From Nocardia ninae NBRC 108245 (GTDB lineage: Bacteria; Actinomycetota; Actinomycetes; Mycobacteriales; Mycobacteriaceae): DNA of 64,000 nt. How positions within the stretch are numbered: the stretch's first letter is position 1; every line of letters begins with the position of its first letter. The notes beneath the pieces were generated by a model that saw only the letters and a list, made by a program, of their open reading frames with translations, was not told the origin of the DNA and did not search any database. The stretch spans positions 62,001-126,000 of the forward strand of contig NZ_BJXA01000010.1 in the NCBI RefSeq assembly GCF_007990755.1. Direction: 5' to 3'. Positions 61,913 to 64,000 of the stretch are shown piece after piece. Both the position numbers and the translations under genes were made by a program.

Positions 61913-63442
61913 GTGCCGAACGCTGCCATGACTGAAAAGACCGATGTTGTACTCATCGGCGCCGGCATCATGAGTGCCACCCTCGGTGCGCTGCTGCGCC
62001 AACTGCAGCCCGACTGGTCGATCTCCCTGTTCGAGCGGCTCGACGCCGCGGCGGCGGAGAGCAGCGACCCGTGGAACAACGCGGGCACCGGCCACTCGGC
62101 CCTGTGCGAACTGAACTACAGCCCGCAGAACGCCGACGGCTCGGTGGACATCACCAAGGCCATCGACATCAACGAGCGGTTCCAGGTGTCGCGCCAGTTC
62201 TGGTCCTACGCCGTGGAGAACAACATCCTCGGTGACCCGTCCCGGTTCATCAACCCGATCCCGCACGTGAGCTTCGTGCACGGCGCGGACAACGTCGACT
62301 ACCTGCGCAAGCGCTACGAGGCGCTGTCGCGGCATCCGTTGTTCGAGGGCATGGAGTACATCGACAGCCCGGACGAATTCGCGCGCAGGCTGCCGCTGAT
62401 GGCGCGCGGCCGCGACTTCTCCGACCCGGTCGCGCTGAACTGGACCGACGGCGGCACCGACATCGACTTCGGCGCGCTCACCCAGGAACTGCTCGCCTAC
62501 CTCGGCGCCAGCGGTGCCGACCTGGCCTTCGGCCACGAGGTGCGCGACCTGTCCAAGCAGTCCGACGGCTCTTGGCTGGTCAAGGTGCGCAACCTGCGCA
62601 CCCGCGAAACCCGCACGCTCATCAGCAAATTCGTCTTCGTCGGCGCGGGCGGCGGCGCGCTGCCGCTGCTGCAGAAGTCCGGCATCAAAGAGATCGACGG
62701 CTTCGGCGGCTTCCCGGTCAGCGGGCAGTTCTTCCGCTGCACCAACCCCGAGCTCATCCAGCAGCACGAGGCCAAGGTGTACGGCAAGGCCGCCGTCGGC
62801 GCGCCGCCGATGTCGGTGCCGCACTTGGACACTCGCGTCATCAAGGGCACGCCGGGCCTGCTGTTCGGCCCCTACGCGGGCTGGACGCCGAAGTTCCTCA
62901 AGGACGGCAAGCTCACCGACCTGTTCAAGTCGGTGAAGCCGAACAACCTGTTCTCGCTGCTCGGCGTCGGCGTCACCGAACTCGGCCTGACCAAGTACCT
63001 GGTCAGCGAGCTGCTCAAGTCGCAGGCGGGCAAGGTCGACACGCTCTCGGAGTTCATCCCGCGCGCCGACGGCCGGGACTGGGAGCTGATCACCGCCGGC
63101 CAGCGCGTGCAGGTGATCCGGCGCAAGGGCGCGGGCGGCGTGCTCGAGTTCGGCACCGCCGTGGTCGCCGCGGCCGACGGCACCATCGCCGGCCTGCTCG
63201 GCGCCTCCCCGGGTGCCTCGACGGGCGTCACCGCGATGCTCGACGTCATGCAGCGCTGCTTCCCCACCGAGTACGCGCAGTGGACGCCGAAACTCAAGGA
63301 GATGATTCCCTCACTGGGCGTCAAGCTGTCCGAGGATCAGGCGTTGTTCCACGAAGTATGGGACTGGACCTCCAAGACGCTGAACCTGACGGGTGGCACA
63401 GATAACACGCCGAGGCATGCGGGGGTCGCGGCGAGCCGCTAG
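61913..63442 (+). CDS. mqo: Malate:quinone oxidoreductase
   Basis: Membrane-associated FAD enzyme that oxidises malate to oxaloacetate and passes electrons to menaquinone. 509 residues. [17 protein letters not shown] (FAD loop), [16 protein letters not shown] near residue 55, and the C-terminal [34 protein letters not shown] are family hallmarks. GTG 61913 is taken; ATG 61928 ([10 protein letters not shown]) is also possible. It is followed at 19 bases by a GNAT gene, as in mycobacteria. Confidence 0.97.
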   Translation: MPNAAMTEKTDVVLIGAGIMSATLGALLRQLQPDWSISLFERLDAAAAESSDPWNNAGTGHSALCELNYSPQNADGSVDITKAIDINERFQVSRQFWSYAVENNILGDPSRFINPIPHVSFVHGADNVDYLRKRYEALSRHPLFEGMEYIDSPDEFARRLPLMARGRDFSDPVALNWTDGGTDIDFGALTQELLAYLGASGADLAFGHEVRDLSKQSDGSWLVKVRNLRTRETRTLISKFVFVGAGGGALPLLQKSGIKEIDGFGGFPVSGQFFRCTNPELIQQHEAKVYGKAAVGAPPMSVPHLDTRVIKGTPGLLFGPYAGWTPKFLKDGKLTDLFKSVKPNNLFSLLGVGVTELGLTKYLVSELLKSQAGKVDTLSEFIPRADGRDWELITAGQRVQVIRRKGAGGVLEFGTAVVAAADGTIAGLLGASPGASTGVTAMLDVMQRCFPTEYAQWTPKLKEMIPSLGVKLSEDQALFHEVWDWTSKTLNLTGGTDNTPRHAGVAASR

Positions 63443-63460
63443 GTGTGATAGCAACAGGCG

Positions 63461-63910
63461 ATGATGTCAACGGTTGTTCTCAAACGGTCATGGGCGTTGG
63501 ATCTCGACACCGCCACCCTCTATCAGCTGTTGAAACTTCGCGTCGAAGTCTTTGTCGTCGAGCAGAAGTGCGCGTACCCCGAGTTGGACGGGCTGGACCT
63601 GCTGCCGGAGACCCGGCACTTCTGGCTCGATGACGAGGGCGAGGTGATCGCCACCCTGCGGCTGCTCGAGGAGCACCACGACGGCGTGAAGTCCTTCCGC
63701 ATCGGACGTCTGTGCACTGTCGTCCCGGCCCGCGGCCACGGCTACACCACGCGCCTGCTGCAGGCCGCGCTCGCCGAGGTCGGCGAGGCGACCGTGCGGC
63801 TGAACGCGCAGTCCTACCTCGTCGACATGTACGCCAAGCACGGGTTCAAGCCCGACGGCGAGGAATTCGACGAGGACGGGGTCCTGCACATTCCGATGCG
63901 CAAGGGGTGA
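63461..63910 (+). CDS. ElaA-like GNAT acetyltransferase (Rv2851c-like), 149 aa
   Basis: GNAT fold of the ElaA type: ATLYQLLKLRVEVFVVEQKCAYPELDGLD, then IGRLCTVVPARGHGYTTRLLQAAL (acetyl-CoA loop), and QSYLVDMYAKHGFKPDG. ATG 63461 or 63464. It is probably co-transcribed with mqo. Substrate unknown. Confidence 0.93.
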   Translation: MMSTVVLKRSWALDLDTATLYQLLKLRVEVFVVEQKCAYPELDGLDLLPETRHFWLDDEGEVIATLRLLEEHHDGVKSFRIGRLCTVVPARGHGYTTRLLQAALAEVGEATVRLNAQSYLVDMYAKHGFKPDGEEFDEDGVLHIPMRKG

Positions 63911-63930
63911 CCGTCCCGCTTGCCTGCCTT

Positions 63931-63961
63931 CCGCCCTCGTCGCCCACCGCGACGAGGGCGG
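63931..63961 (+). terminator. Hairpin terminator after the mqo/GNAT pair
   Basis: Perfect 12-bp stem (63931-63942 with 63950-63961), 7-base loop, 20 bases after the stop and without a T-run, the usual form in high-GC actinobacteria. Confidence 0.8.
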
Positions 63962-64000
63962 TCCGGTATGCCCTAGGCCCTGTGTCGAAGTCCCATCCGG

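Overview
The window is high-GC actinobacterial chromosome, most likely Nocardia. It lies in the order Mycobacteriales, because it carries the mycobacterial block dxr, rip1, ispG, GNAT (Rv2867c-like), PBP lipoprotein (Rv2864c-like), map (mapB-like), Rv2854-like hydrolase, mqo and Rv2851c-like GNAT in conserved order, split by accessory DNA. I found no tRNA, rRNA, CRISPR array, transposase or integrase. GTG starts are frequent, and many genes have a TANNNT -10 element 6-8 bases before the start codon, so they are probably leaderless.

Layout. 1-2927: a pair of IrtA/IrtB-like siderophore ABC half-transporters, the first cut by the window edge. 3-7.3 kb: a Ser/Thr kinase with a four-helix membrane tail and a secreted GH18 chitinase, converging on a strong hairpin. 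8.4-11.8 kb: a frameshifted inositol-phosphatase-like gene, a DUF5997/LysR divergent pair, and a tight cassette of a 27-residue membrane peptide, an ECF sigma factor and a Cys-containing membrane protein. 11.8-12.9 kb: a non-coding array of about 15 units of 72 bp. 13.4-21.0 kb: DUF2631, dxr, rip1, ispG, GNAT and PBP (isoprenoid precursor and envelope functions). 21-30.7 kb: nitrobindin, a putative IdeR-box lipoprotein gene, an unusual MerR regulator fused to sliding-clamp (DnaN) domains with a TPR partner, an HxlR/SDR pair, a phosphotransferase, DUF4254, an ImmA/IrrE-like metallopeptidase and an amino-acid permease.

30.9-41.8 kb: two ABC-2 permeases without an ATPase, an XRE-DUF5753 regulator, an OYE flavoenzyme plus a CrtI-like FAD enzyme divergent from a TetR gene, a secreted protein, a convergent pair of frameshifted genes (tryptophan-dioxygenase-like and PLP decarboxylase), a secreted RNase Sa-like ribonuclease and a second DUF4254 gene. 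42-46 kb: an 1,097-residue HEAT-like protein and DUF4126. 46.2-53.1 kb: a coherent 2-aminoethylphosphonate uptake and degradation operon (two permeases, ATPase, binding protein, phosphonatase-like HAD, TIGR03364-type oxidoreductase) opposite a PhnF-like GntR regulator, with two PhnF-type operators in the shared promoter.

53.06-55.48 kb: an inserted cassette with two divergent papain-fold proteases and a lipoprotein. It is flanked by 85-bp direct repeats that duplicate the 3' end of the GntR gene, so GntR and the luciferase-like monooxygenase at 55.56 kb were originally convergent neighbours. 56.7-63.9 kb: map, cobQ, a VapBC-type toxin-antitoxin pair, two alpha/beta hydrolases, mqo and a GNAT. 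Three copies of a palindromic element of up to 74 bp lie in gaps at 46.1, 47.9 and 57.6 kb.

Three genes (8.4, 38.0 and 38.9 kb) each need a single inserted base to be read through. These are real pseudogenes or base-calling errors, and the sequence alone cannot separate the two.
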